From Loktanella sp. S4079 (GTDB taxonomy: Bacteria > Pseudomonadota > Alphaproteobacteria > Rhodobacterales > Rhodobacteraceae), in assembly GCF_000967725.1 (NCBI RefSeq), contig NZ_JXYE01000003.1, positions 248,001 to 312,000 of the forward strand: a stretch of DNA of 64,000 bases, read 5' to 3'. Each line of letters opens with the position of its first letter. The first letter of the stretch is position 1. Below the pieces are notes generated by a model that saw only the letters and a list, made by a program, of their open reading frames with translations, made no database searches and was not told the DNA's origin. A program made the position numbers and the translations under genes. This document shows, in pieces, positions 1 to 8,987 of this stretch.

Positions 1-2177
1 CGTGCCACCGAAACGGTGAATTGCCCCGCCCCCGTGATCAAAGGATCGATCCGTTCGATCCCACTCACCAAATCATTGGTGTCGCCCGTAACATTGACGT
101 CAAAACGCATCCCATCGGTCAAAAGTACACCATTTGCCGTGATATCAGCGGCGCCTTCCAATGGCTTGCCGACCAATTGTGCATAGCGCGACAGATCAGA
201 AACCACAGCCTGCGCCTCGCCATTTATGGTTTGACCGTTCTCAGAGGGGTTCATCGTGGCTTGCGCGGCAAAGGTCGCTGCAGGGGCTGAACCATTCACC
301 GTAATATCCATCACGCCCGCTTCGTCACGTTGCAAGCTACCAATCAGTGACGCTGCGCCAGAAACCCCTGGAACCACAAGGCCCACGTCGCGCAACAGCG
401 CGCTAAGCTGCGCAGTTGTTGTAACGCTGGTCAGCGCGGCTGATGCATTTACAACCGCCGCAGGCGTTTCAATTTTTAGGGCCTCAAGCCGGGTGCCCTC
501 TGTGTCACGAACTGCCTTGGCAGAAAGTTCACCACGCCCCGAAAGAACCGCGTCTGCCTGTTCAATGCCAATAGATAGATCTTGGGTGCGCCCATTCACA
601 ACCAAATCAAACAACCCATCCAGTGGCGTCGTCTGAAGCGTCAGCGCCACATCAGCCGACCCGCCCAAATCACGGCCCGCGAGTGTCGAAAACCGATCAA
701 GCCCGGCAACTTGCACATTTGCTTGAAACTCAGAATCAAAGCCTGATTTCGGTCCATCAATGGTGCCCGTCGCGCTGATATCGATCCCCGCACCACGCAG
801 GGTAAACGCGCTGATCTCAGTGGGTTCATCCTCGACGCGTGCCGCGGCAAGCTGGCCTTCGATCCGGTCGCCAAAGGCACGTGCCGCACCCGCATCGTCC
901 AACTGAAGCCCCGTCGCCCCATAGGCGAGGTTGGCCGTGACCTGCCCCAGTAGGTCTCCCTCGCCGGGTTTCAGAATACCGCCGCCGCGCAAACCAATTT
1001 GATCAATCAACAAACCTGGGCGATCGTAGCCTTCGACAGTGATTTCTGCGCGCCAATCATCGGCCACAGCCGCGTCATACGCGATGGATAGATCGGCACC
1101 GTTCACATAGGTCTTGGGCCCAGATAGTGGCAACAATACGGGTTCACCAGACAGTGGCGTGATTGCCCCGGTCAGGTCGATCAGCTCTGGCCAGCCTTCG
1201 TTACCGATATGGACTGCACCATTCAGACTCACGCGTCCGGCGTTTAAAGCGATTTGAGGGATATCAACGCGCCCGCTGTCGGACACCAAAGCCTGCGCCT
1301 GTAGCGTTGCATCCGTGCCAAAGAAATCCTGATAGTCAGGGTTAAAGAATGGTGAGATGTCACCACCAATATCGACGCTGACGCGTTGCTGGCCATCACT
1401 ATTCAACAAGCCAAATCGTCCGTTCACGCGGTCTTGACCGTTGGTTGCGATGGCCAGTGATGCATCATAATCATCAATCGGCGCGTCACCTTCGACGGTT
1501 AACCGAATTGCTGGGCGGCCCGGCAAATCCAAGATGCGTGCGGCAATTCCGTCTTGTGCCTCTTCGAGGTTAAGCAGCAAACCAAGCACGCGCGTTGTAT
1601 TGGAATAAGAACCGTCGATCTCAAAGACGCCCGCCTTGTCCCCCAATCGCGTCGCCACGACATTGGCGTCCCCTTGGCCATCACCAAGCGATGCAGACCC
1701 TGTCAGGCTCACTGCGATTGGTTCGCCCAAGAAAGTTTCACCGATTTCGATTCGGTCTACGCGCAACTGATCAAGCGCGATACTGACGGGAAGTTCCGGG
1801 AGCGCAAATGGCGTGGCTTCGGCGGCAGGCCCTTGTGCACCGCCCTCGGAAACAGGTGCGCGGGCAACTACGATGCGTGCGGCGCTCAGCTCCTCAACGT
1901 CGATTGCGCCGCGCAACAGCGCGCCTCGATTCCAACTCAGCACAACATCTTCAAGGGTTAGCCAAACCCCATCGGCATCCGCAACGGTCAGCACCTCAAT
2001 TGTTGCGTTCGAGCTAAGCGCGCCTTGGAAACCGATGATATTCACGTCGCGGCTAACCCCAGACAGGTTTTCCTCGATCAGTTCGGTCAGATAGCCTTTG
2101 TCTTGTTCTTCTTGTGTCTGAGCGGCAGCCGAAAAGGGCATAAGCAGCGCAAGTACGAGCGAGAGATAATGTTTCAA
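1..2177 (-). CDS. tamB: TamB, inner-membrane-anchored translocation/assembly protein (C-terminus beyond window)
   Basis: The minus frame is open from 2177 to the window edge, about 725 codons with no stop, so the C-terminal DUF490/TamB domain lies outside. The protein begins with a TTG codon, followed by KH, a hydrophobic run and SAAAQ, which looks like a signal peptide or anchor. The body has long stretches of alternating polar and hydrophobic residues rich in G, D and T, as expected for the beta-helical TamB groove. The TTG start overlaps the tamA stop (TTGA), so translation is probably coupled. TamB spans the periplasm and works with TamA in outer-membrane protein or lipid transport. The next in-frame ATG, a few codons on, would remove most of the signal sequence, so I prefer TTG. 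Identity rests largely on the position directly after tamA. Confidence 0.85.
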   Translation of the reverse strand, partial: MKHYLSLVLALLMPFSAAAQTQEEQDKGYLTELIEENLSGVSRDVNIIGFQGALSSNATIEVLTVADADGVWLTLEDVVLSWNRGALLRGAIDVEELSAARIVVARAPVSEGGAQGPAAEATPFALPELPVSIALDQLRVDRIEIGETFLGEPIAVSLTGSASLGDGQGDANVVATRLGDKAGVFEIDGSYSNTTRVLGLLLNLEEAQDGIAARILDLPGRPAIRLTVEGDAPIDDYDASLAIATNGQDRVNGRFGLLNSDGQQRVSVDIGGDISPFFNPDYQDFFGTDATLQAQALVSDSGRVDIPQIALNAGRVSLNGAVHIGNEGWPELIDLTGAITPLSGEPVLLPLSGPKTYVNGADLSIAYDAAVADDWRAEITVEGYDRPGLLIDQIGLRGGGILKPGEGDLLGQVTANLAYGATGLQLDDAGAARAFGDRIEGQLAAARVEDEPTEISAFTLRGAGIDISATGTIDGPKSGFDSEFQANVQVAGLDRFSTLAGRDLGGSADVALTLQTTPLDGLFDLVVNGRTQDLSIGIEQADAVLSGRGELSAKAVRDTEGTRLEALKIETPAAVVNASAALTSVTTTAQLSALLRDVGLVVPGVSGAASLIGSLQRDEAGVMDITVNGSAPAATFAAQATMNPSENGQTINGEAQAVVSDLSRYAQLVGKPLEGAADITANGVLLTDGMRFDVNVTGDTNDLVSGIERIDPLITGAGQFTVSVA

Positions 2178-3949
2178 AACGCTTGTCCAATTCCGATGTA
2201 GACCTGTACATCTTTACCTGCATTTTCACCACTGGCCTGCGTTCCGATATCTAGCCGGATCGGCCCGATCCCGGTTTCATACCGCAGCCCCACGCCCGCG
2301 CCCGCATGCCAATCACCGTCTTCAAACGGAAGCTCGGTATCCCCAACCTGACCAATATCATAGAAACCAACCAAGGATATTTTATCGCGCACGGTATAGC
2401 GCGCCTCGAGCTGTGCACCCGCAAATGACGTGCCGCCTGTCGTCACAGGCGTGCCACCTTGGGTGCTGTCGATCCCAAGCGACTTATAAGGCTGTCCACG
2501 AACAGTCCCGCCGCCACCGGAATAGAACAGAAAATCTGCCGGGGCTTCGGCAATGCCTGCGCCTAGGACGCTCCCGAACTGAAGCCGACCAGCAAACGTC
2601 AGCTGATCAGAAGCACCAAGACTATAGTAGCCCCGCGCATCCCCGAATACGCGCGCACCGCCAATATCGGTTCCCAAGCTCACAAACGGAGTGAGAGACA
2701 GGTCAATATAATAGCCGGATTTAGCGTTGGTTTCACTGTCACGTGCATCATAGGTGGCATCCAGCGGCAGGGTGAACAGCGTATATTCACGCGTGCCAAG
2801 ATCGCTTTCTTCGCGCGCAGTCAGAAGGCCAACCCCAGCTCGCACAGTCAACTCATCGCTTAGAATACGTGAGAAACCTGTTTCAATCGCAAATTTGTCT
2901 ATCAGATAGTCGGGCTCATCTTCACGTGACAGCTCTGACGTCAGAAAGAACTCTGTATCGGGGCCAAAGGTGGCCGGGCGTGTGAACTGCCCGCGCAGAC
3001 GATAATCTGTGCCGCCTGTTTCACCATCAATACCGGATACCTCCATATCCACGCGCAGCCGTTCTGCGCCCCCAAATAGATTACGATGAAGCCAAAACGA
3101 CGAAACCGTCAGCCCGTCGATTGTCGACATTTCTAGCCCGAACCCAAAGCGACGGCGCTTTGACTCGTTCAGTTGCACTGTCATTGGCAAAACATCGCCC
3201 TCGGTCAGGGTATCTGCCGCAGTCACTGCAACGCTGTCGAATGTACCAGTCCGGCGCAACCGCCGCTCAACAGCGTCGATTTCTGCCGGAGAATAGACAT
3301 CACCAGTGGGAAGGCCAGCAATCTGGCGCACCCGTGCTTCGCTTACGCGCCGATTACCAGTCACTGCTAAGTCACCAAAACGCACAACGGGTCCGGGATC
3401 AAGCGCGACAGACACGTCGAGCTTGGCATCTTCGTGGCGCGCCGTGATTTGCTGTGATTGGGTTCTGGCCATCGCATGTCCCTGATCACGCCAGCTGCGT
3501 AGCCCCGATGAAACCGCCGAAGACACCCGCCCAGAACGCGCCGTGCGCCGTGGCCCTAAATCTTGGGGTAACTCGGCGCCTGTCGGTAGCGGTGAAATCG
3601 ACACATTCCCAAACGTGAAACGCCGCCCCGGTAGCACGTTGATCACGACTTCTGAAATTGCTGTGGGTGCGGCAAGCGGCGCAATATTCGCAGCCTCTTT
3701 TCCATCCACAGTGATCGAAATCTGGCCTCCGTAATAGCCTTCGGCGTATAGCGCGGTCAGCAATCTGCGATAGTCCGCACGGGCGGCTGCGATATAGTCT
3801 TGGGGTACAGCGGTATCATCCAATGCACGCAATAATGACGCATCATCTAAGGCACCGCGAACGGCGTCACTGTTGAGTCGTACATCTTGTGCCTGCGCAG
3901 AATTCACGACGCAAAACAAACCCAATGCGAACCATTTAAGATCGGTCAA
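2174..3949 (-). CDS. tamA: TamA, Omp85-family outer-membrane assembly factor
   Basis: This 591-residue protein has an N-terminal signal peptide ending near SAQAQ, a POTRA-rich first half (residues about 20-260, with GRRFTFGNV-type beta strands), and a C-terminal 16-strand barrel region that ends in Phe. In the barrel, GGGGTVRGQPY is the conserved loop-6 motif of Omp85 proteins (usually VRGY/F). The length fits TamA and is shorter than BamA. The start is TTG, preceded by a G-rich ribosome binding site and giving a full signal peptide; I see no better upstream ATG. It is transcribed with tamB through a 4-base overlap. TamA sits in the outer membrane and, with TamB, helps insert beta-barrel proteins such as autotransporters. 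Confidence 0.93.
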   Translation of the reverse strand: MTDLKWFALGLFCVVNSAQAQDVRLNSDAVRGALDDASLLRALDDTAVPQDYIAAARADYRRLLTALYAEGYYGGQISITVDGKEAANIAPLAAPTAISEVVINVLPGRRFTFGNVSISPLPTGAELPQDLGPRRTARSGRVSSAVSSGLRSWRDQGHAMARTQSQQITARHEDAKLDVSVALDPGPVVRFGDLAVTGNRRVSEARVRQIAGLPTGDVYSPAEIDAVERRLRRTGTFDSVAVTAADTLTEGDVLPMTVQLNESKRRRFGFGLEMSTIDGLTVSSFWLHRNLFGGAERLRVDMEVSGIDGETGGTDYRLRGQFTRPATFGPDTEFFLTSELSREDEPDYLIDKFAIETGFSRILSDELTVRAGVGLLTAREESDLGTREYTLFTLPLDATYDARDSETNAKSGYYIDLSLTPFVSLGTDIGGARVFGDARGYYSLGASDQLTFAGRLQFGSVLGAGIAEAPADFLFYSGGGGTVRGQPYKSLGIDSTQGGTPVTTGGTSFAGAQLEARYTVRDKISLVGFYDIGQVGDTELPFEDGDWHAGAGVGLRYETGIGPIRLDIGTQASGENAGKDVQVYIGIGQAF

Positions 3950-3994
3950 TTGTTGCCCCCTACACTGGCTAACCGGTGGATCACGAATGATTTG

Positions 3995-4021
3995 CCTTTG
4001 ACACTAACCAAGCGTCAAAGG
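3995..4021. repeat. Perfect 8-bp inverted repeat between truA and tamA
   Basis: CCTTTGAC and GTCAAAGG are separated by 11 bases in the gap between the end of truA and the start of tamA. No T-run follows on either strand, so it is a poor intrinsic terminator. It could be an mRNA hairpin or an operator upstream of tamA. Confidence 0.4.
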
Positions 4022-4048
4022 ATTTACCATTCACATACGCGCAAGGTG

Positions 4049-4819
4049 TCAGGCAGCAAATGGATCGACGGGGTATTCGACACCCGCAAGGTACAGACCT
4101 TGTGGCGGGCAAACCGGGCCGCAAGCCGCGCGATCTTTGGCCTCGAGAGCGGCGGTAACGTCGTCGGCCGTCCACGCACCCGCGCCGACCCGCTCTAACG
4201 TACCTACAAAGCTGCGAACCTGATTATGCAGGAACGAGCGCGCCCGGACATGGAACTGATACTCTGTCCCGTTGGCGTGCTGCACCTCTTTGACAGTCAA
4301 TTCATCCAGTGTCTTAACCGGGCTTTTTGCCTGACAAATAGACGACCGAAAGGTTGTAAAGTCATGCAATCCAATCAGCCGATCTGCACCAGCCTGCATC
4401 GCCTGTGCGTCCAACTGATGGTTCACCCGCCATAATTGCCCATCTTGAAAGGTCAAAGGCGCACGGCGCGCAATCAAACGAAAGAGATAGCGCCGCTCTG
4501 TTGCGTCAAATCGGGCGTGCCACGCGTCACCGACACGCGCACAATTTACAATGGCGACGGGGTTTGGCTTTAGGTGAAAATTCAGTGCCTCAGAAAGGCG
4601 AAACGGGTCCCATTCGCGTTCCATATCGCAATGCGCCACCTGCCCTGTCGCATGCACCCCGGCATCAGTTCTGCCAGCCGCTGCAATGGTGTGCGCGCGC
4701 GGTTCTAGCTTGGTCAGCGCCGCTTCGATCGCACCTTGCACAGAAGGCTGGTCATTTTGGCGCTGCCACCCAGCAAAGGGCGCGCCGTCATATTCAACAA
4801 GTAGGGCATAACGTGGCAT
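4049..4819 (-). CDS. truA: tRNA pseudouridine(38-40) synthase TruA
   Basis: The 256 residues match the normal TruA length. The conserved start [18 protein letters not shown] is followed by GRTDAGVHA at residues 49-57, which carries the catalytic aspartate (Asp52), and by a C-terminal RSFLHNQVR motif typical of the family. The enzyme isomerises uridines 38-40 in the anticodon arm of tRNAs in the cytoplasm. It is transcribed away from the divergent YcjX-type gene and towards tamA, separated from it by about 100 bases holding an inverted repeat. Nothing in the sequence looks unusual. Confidence 0.97.
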   Translation of the reverse strand: MPRYALLVEYDGAPFAGWQRQNDQPSVQGAIEAALTKLEPRAHTIAAAGRTDAGVHATGQVAHCDMEREWDPFRLSEALNFHLKPNPVAIVNCARVGDAWHARFDATERRYLFRLIARRAPLTFQDGQLWRVNHQLDAQAMQAGADRLIGLHDFTTFRSSICQAKSPVKTLDELTVKEVQHANGTEYQFHVRARSFLHNQVRSFVGTLERVGAGAWTADDVTAALEAKDRAACGPVCPPQGLYLAGVEYPVDPFAA

Positions 4820-4897
4820 TCATCCCGATTAGGGGTGGGCGGAGATAAAATCAATCCCTACACATCCTGCCATAGCGCTCCTATCTTGGGCTGAAGC

Positions 4898-6325
4898 ATG
4901 AAAGGGCCCGCATTGGTTATTGGAACAATTGCAGATCAGATCACTCGCGCTGCGACCGAAGTCACCGATACGCTGACTGCGCCTTTTGCCGATCCGGTGA
5001 TCAGGCTGGGGGTGACCGGGCTATCGCGCGCTGGCAAGACAGTGTTCATCACTTCTCTTATTGCGAACCTCATGGATCGCGGGCGTATGTCGCAATTGGC
5101 CGCCGCTGCCAATGGCTCCATCCAGACCGCGTATTTACAACCGCAACCCGATGATACGATCCCACGCTTTGCCTATGAAACCCACCTTGGGTGCCTGACC
5201 GCGACCGAACCGCGCTGGCCAGAGAGCACAAGCCGCATCAGTGAATTACGACTTTCGCTACGGGTGCAACCTACGGGCCTTTTGTCCGGGTTGTCCGGCC
5301 CACGCACCGTACATTTGGATATCGTCGATTATCCAGGGGAATGGCTTTTGGATTTGGGGCTGCTTGATCTGAGCTACGCCCAATGGTCTGAAAACGCGTT
5401 GGCACATATGACAAACAGACCCGGCGGGCAGGCCTATTTGGACCAGTGCAAAGCAACTGATCCCAATGCAGTGCTTGACGAACCTACGGCGCTCGCGCTT
5501 GCGGAAACCTTTACAAGCCACCTGAATCAAAGCCGCGCAGCAGGCTATTCTGACTGCACGCCGGGCCGGTTCATGTTGCCCGGTGAAATGGCGGGGTCCC
5601 CGGTGCTGACCTTTGCCCCCTTGCCACCTGCCAGTTTCGGGCGCAAATCATTAGGCCGCGAGTTTGAACGCCGGTTTGAAAGCTACAAGCGCAACATCGT
5701 GCGCCCTTTTTTTCGGGACCACTTTGCCAAGATTGATCGGCAGATCGTCCTCGTTGATGTACTGGGCGCGATCCATGCCGGACCCGCCGCTCTCGAGGAT
5801 TTGCGCAAGACAATGGCAGGCATTTTGGGTGCATTTCGGCCCGGCCGAAACGCCTTTCTCAGCCGCATTTTTCAGGGCCGCCGGGTCGAGAAAATTCTAT
5901 TTGCCGCGACCAAGGCCGACCATTTGCATCACAGCCAACACCCTCAACTGACTGCGATTACCGAGGCTCTCTTGCGCGAGGCCCGCGACCGCGCTGATTT
6001 CTCGGGCGCAAAAACCGCAGCAATGTCGATTGCATCGCTGCGCACAACCGTCGAAGACACGATGGATCACAATGGGCAGCAATTGGATGTCGTGCGCGGA
6101 CGTCTGTTGGACACTGGCAAACAAGCCGCATTTTATCCCGGCGCCCTGCCCAAGGACCCAGCGCATCTGCTTTCGCCTGCCCGTAACGGCGCGCAGAAAT
6201 GGCTTGATGCGGATTATGGGGTTATGCGTTTTGCGCCTGCACGACTGACGTTGCAACCCGGCGACGGGCCACCGCACATCAGGCTTGATAAAGCTGCGCA
6301 GTTTTTGTTGGGAGATCGGCTATGA
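4898..6325 (+). CDS. YcjX-family (DUF463) P-loop protein
   Basis: This 475-residue cytoplasmic protein has a Walker A motif GLSRAGKT at residues 41-48 and a VDYPGEWLLDL segment near residue 140 resembling the GTPase switch region, as in the DUF463/YcjX family of NTPases. Family members are stress-associated and nearly always paired with a YcjF/DUF697 membrane protein. That holds here: the next gene starts four bases before this stop (ATGA). The biochemical role is not established; a link to envelope stress is known only by association in enterobacteria. The ATG start directly precedes the family N-terminus, with only a weak Shine-Dalgarno. Confidence 0.9.
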   Translation: MKGPALVIGTIADQITRAATEVTDTLTAPFADPVIRLGVTGLSRAGKTVFITSLIANLMDRGRMSQLAAAANGSIQTAYLQPQPDDTIPRFAYETHLGCLTATEPRWPESTSRISELRLSLRVQPTGLLSGLSGPRTVHLDIVDYPGEWLLDLGLLDLSYAQWSENALAHMTNRPGGQAYLDQCKATDPNAVLDEPTALALAETFTSHLNQSRAAGYSDCTPGRFMLPGEMAGSPVLTFAPLPPASFGRKSLGREFERRFESYKRNIVRPFFRDHFAKIDRQIVLVDVLGAIHAGPAALEDLRKTMAGILGAFRPGRNAFLSRIFQGRRVEKILFAATKADHLHHSQHPQLTAITEALLREARDRADFSGAKTAAMSIASLRTTVEDTMDHNGQQLDVVRGRLLDTGKQAAFYPGALPKDPAHLLSPARNGAQKWLDADYGVMRFAPARLTLQPGDGPPHIRLDKAAQFLLGDRL

Positions 6326-7311
6326 CACGCGGCCCTATTCTGTTTGACCTTGAGGACAGCAAAGCGGCGCAGCCAGAAACCGCGCCGCCAGTCCCTGATC
6401 TAGCGGGCCCACCGCAGGGCGCTGCCATGCAACAGGTGGCCGCCATCGCCGCGCGCAAACCATCATCGCTAGCCCGCTGGTTCTGGGCGATTTTGGTGTC
6501 CCTGACGGGTTTCATCGTTTCGCTTACGGCATGGGATTATGTCACGGGCCTCGTTGAAAGGTCGCCAATATTGGGCGGCATCGCCACCGTTCTTGTCGGG
6601 CTGTTGATCCTTGTCTTAGCGATCGTTGCCTTCCGAGAGCTTGCCGCATTTGGACGGCTGCGGCGATTGGATTCGATCCAGAACCAAGCGCGCGACGCGC
6701 TGAATACCCATGACCTCAAATTTGCCCGCGCGGTTATCGCCGCGCTCAATAAATTGTATGCGCAGCGCCCTGATACGGCTTGGGGTCGGTCGGAACTGGC
6801 AGACAAAAGCAGCGATATCATGGACGCAGACGGCCTGATTGGATTGGCCGAACAAACGATTCTCTCTCCTTTAGATGCGCAGGCCCAACGCGAGGTCGAA
6901 GCCGCGGCACGGCAGGTTGCCACAGTGACCGCAATCGTACCGCTTGCCTTGGCTGATCTGTTTACCGCGCTGACGGCGAATCTGCGTATGATCCGCAAGG
7001 TCGCTGAGATCTACGGCGGTCGCGCAGGAACCATCGGAAGCTGGCGTTTGACCCGTTCGGTGCTGACGCATCTGGTCGCGACTGGTGCTGTCGCCGTTGG
7101 CGATGATTTGATCGGATCAATTGCGGGCGGCGGTGTCCTGTCCAAAGTATCCCGCCGCTTTGGTGAGGGTGTCGTGAACGGTGCGCTCACTGCGCGCGTG
7201 GGTGTGGCCGCAATCGAAGTGTGCCGCCCCCTACCGTTTCACAGCGCAGAACGCCCCTCGGTCACGGCATTGGTGCGCCGCGCGCTCACCGGTTTGTTCG
7301 CTAAATCCTAA
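6322..7311 (+). CDS. YcjF-like TIGR01620/DUF697 inner-membrane protein
   Basis: This 329-residue protein has a Pro/Ala-rich cytoplasmic N-terminus (about 1-50), two hydrophobic segments around residues 53-70 and 80-100 (WFWAILVSLTGFIVSLTAW and ATVLVGLLILVLAIVAF), and a DUF697-type domain that includes VTAIVPLALADLFTALTANL. It overlaps the YcjX-type gene by ATGA, so the two are translationally coupled and probably act together at the inner membrane. Function is unknown. It ends one base before the convergent DUF2125 gene, leaving no room for a separate terminator. Confidence 0.87.
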   Translation: MTRGPILFDLEDSKAAQPETAPPVPDLAGPPQGAAMQQVAAIAARKPSSLARWFWAILVSLTGFIVSLTAWDYVTGLVERSPILGGIATVLVGLLILVLAIVAFRELAAFGRLRRLDSIQNQARDALNTHDLKFARAVIAALNKLYAQRPDTAWGRSELADKSSDIMDADGLIGLAEQTILSPLDAQAQREVEAAARQVATVTAIVPLALADLFTALTANLRMIRKVAEIYGGRAGTIGSWRLTRSVLTHLVATGAVAVGDDLIGSIAGGGVLSKVSRRFGEGVVNGALTARVGVAAIEVCRPLPFHSAERPSVTALVRRALTGLFAKS

Positions 7312-7312
7312 G

Positions 7313-8305
7313 TTACCGCAATCGCGGCGCGGGTCCGATAGGCAGTGGCCCAAGCGACATCATCCCGCCCGCGAATACGACTGGCATCTCCAACGATCCG
7401 TCCCCTGCGACCATCGATGATGCAATTGTGGTGACTGTCGGTGCGATATCTGCATCAATCACACCCGCCCCCACCAAGATGTCGATCATGTCGCGCCATT
7501 GCTGTGACCGAAATGTGATCCGTCCATCGGGGATACCCTGCCGATCAATCTCCACGCCACCCTGTGCGCGAATGACAACGGGGCCCCATTCTAGGGTGAC
7601 ATTCCGCAGCGTAACGTTCGTCATTTGTGCGGCCGCTGCGCCGCCTTCGAGGACATGTCGATCAAGCGGCCTGTCAAAGGTAATTGCGCTATCAATCACA
7701 AATTTGGACACGTCTGTACCCAACTGCCCATTTGGGTCAATCTGCAAGCCGACTTCGCGCGGCAAGCTCAGGTCACCGAGCTCAAAAAACGCATCATAGC
7801 GGTTCTCGGCGCCTGTTTGCATCCGCATGGCCGCAATCGCACGCGCGATGGAGATCTCCCAACCCAAATCCGACGCGATCGACAGCGCATCACCTTCAAT
7901 CGTCGCATTATCAAACGCGAGATCAGTGCGCGCTGCAACTGCGCCACTGGCACGCAAAGAGCTATTGCTGACGGCGATTGTTTGCCCGGCAATTTCTACG
8001 ATCTGCTCATTCGGAAAAGCCGCGATAACGCGATTCGGCTGATAGCTCAGTGCGAAGACCTGCAGAAAAGGGGCCTGCCACGTCCATTGCTGATTAATCG
8101 GCGAGACGGTGATATCGGTCGCAGTCGTATCAAAACGCGACGGAAAGCCAGTGGTGTTCAAATCTGTGTAGGAAATTTGCCAGCCGTCTTGGCGGGCTTC
8201 GGTGATCATTGTTTGCGTTGCGCTTTCGACAGCACGATGCCCGACAAACCAGTAGATACTGTAGGCAACCGAAAGAAAGATGACCAGAAAAGTAAGACGC
8301 CGCAT
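7313..8305 (-). CDS. DUF2125 domain protein with N-terminal membrane anchor
   Basis: The 330 residues begin MRRLTFLVIFLSVAYSIYWFVG, an uncleaved signal anchor or signal peptide. The rest is a periplasmic-type domain with DUF2125 features: a YTDLNTTGFPSRFDTT segment near residue 50 and later TWQAPFLQVFALSYQPN. DUF2125 proteins are common in alphaproteobacteria and have no known role. The gene is convergent with the YcjF-like gene. The ATG start directly precedes the hydrophobic anchor. Confidence 0.82.
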   Translation of the reverse strand: MRRLTFLVIFLSVAYSIYWFVGHRAVESATQTMITEARQDGWQISYTDLNTTGFPSRFDTTATDITVSPINQQWTWQAPFLQVFALSYQPNRVIAAFPNEQIVEIAGQTIAVSNSSLRASGAVAARTDLAFDNATIEGDALSIASDLGWEISIARAIAAMRMQTGAENRYDAFFELGDLSLPREVGLQIDPNGQLGTDVSKFVIDSAITFDRPLDRHVLEGGAAAAQMTNVTLRNVTLEWGPVVIRAQGGVEIDRQGIPDGRITFRSQQWRDMIDILVGAGVIDADIAPTVTTIASSMVAGDGSLEMPVVFAGGMMSLGPLPIGPAPRLR

Positions 8306-8366
8306 TTAGACACCCGCGCAGTTATTTTGCGCGCAAACTAGCGGCTGTTGCGGTCCAGCGCGAGCG

Positions 8367-8549
8367 TTACTTCCGCTCTGCGGCCTTTGTGTTGACGGTC
8401 AGACGCTCAAGAATGTCGTCCACATCAGGAAATCGATCAATCGCGCTTGGGTCTGTGTCTGCATTTCCCGATGCAGTCTCACCCTGACGATCGTCAAATT
8501 TGAGATTAACGAGTTCTAAGTCTTGGCTCATTTTCCGTTCGCTCGCCAT
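8367..8549 (-). CDS. Small acidic hypothetical protein (60 aa)
   Basis: I do not recognise this family. The 60-residue product is soluble, acidic in the middle (DDRQGE, DTDPSAIDRFPDVDDIL) and basic at the end, with a possible short helix near residues 40-55. AAGGG lies about 10 bases before the ATG; an in-frame ATG seven codons on is an alternative start. A TTAA-N7-TTAA CtrA-type site lies about 50 bases upstream of the start on the coding strand, which suggests cell-cycle or CtrA-linked control. It lies in the same direction as the DUF2125 gene and could be followed by it. Confidence 0.6.
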   Translation of the reverse strand: MASERKMSQDLELVNLKFDDRQGETASGNADTDPSAIDRFPDVDDILERLTVNTKAAERK

Positions 8550-8987
8550 CTTATCATGCCCTTGTCCCTGAAAGCTCTGCGGCCTTCGCGCATGTATTAA
8601 CTATTGGTTAACGCCTTGATGATTGCGTAAACAAACTCTCAAAAACAATGACTTAATCCAAATCCGCTGTCCAAGTTTTCGGACAGACGGCGCGGAAAAG
8701 ACATATGTTTGTGAATTTTTGCTTCAATTACAGTTCACTAGATAAAATTCTGCCGTTCCACGGCAGACCCACAGGAGAAAATTTGCTGCACATTTGCAAC
8801 AGGTGGCCACACCCTATGGTGCATCATCGCCACACTACTCACCCTATACGTGTATTTGAGCGCGTGCAAGAGGATTCGCGAATGCCGCCCCACACGTCTG
8901 ACGCAACGTAATCGATGTCGTTCTGACATCGGCTGCGCAAAGTCACTTACACTGTAATTCTGGCTGCGGCGAGTTGGGGGGAACCAA
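8550..8987. other. 438-base intergenic region with a CtrA-like site
   Basis: This is the divergent promoter region between the 60-residue gene and the flavoprotein gene. It contains a CtrA-type site (8597-8611) and a small hairpin, CTGCCG/CGGCAG around 8751-8767, followed by an AGGAG. The only ORFs here are short and lack coding character. I see no RNA gene. Confidence 0.6.
8597..8611 (-). promoter_or_regulatory. CtrA-type binding site TTAA-N7-TTAA
   Basis: The sequence TTAACTATTGGTTAA followed by C is a full CtrA consensus (TTAA, seven bases, TTAA). Read on the minus strand it also contains TTAACCA, the half-site form. It lies about 48 bases upstream of the 60-residue gene, a plausible position for activation or repression of that gene. 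Confidence 0.6.

Noticed and set aside
8705..8911. 68-codon ORF upstream of the flavoprotein gene
   Set aside because: His- and Pro-rich sequence without codon bias, and a poor start; looks like chance.
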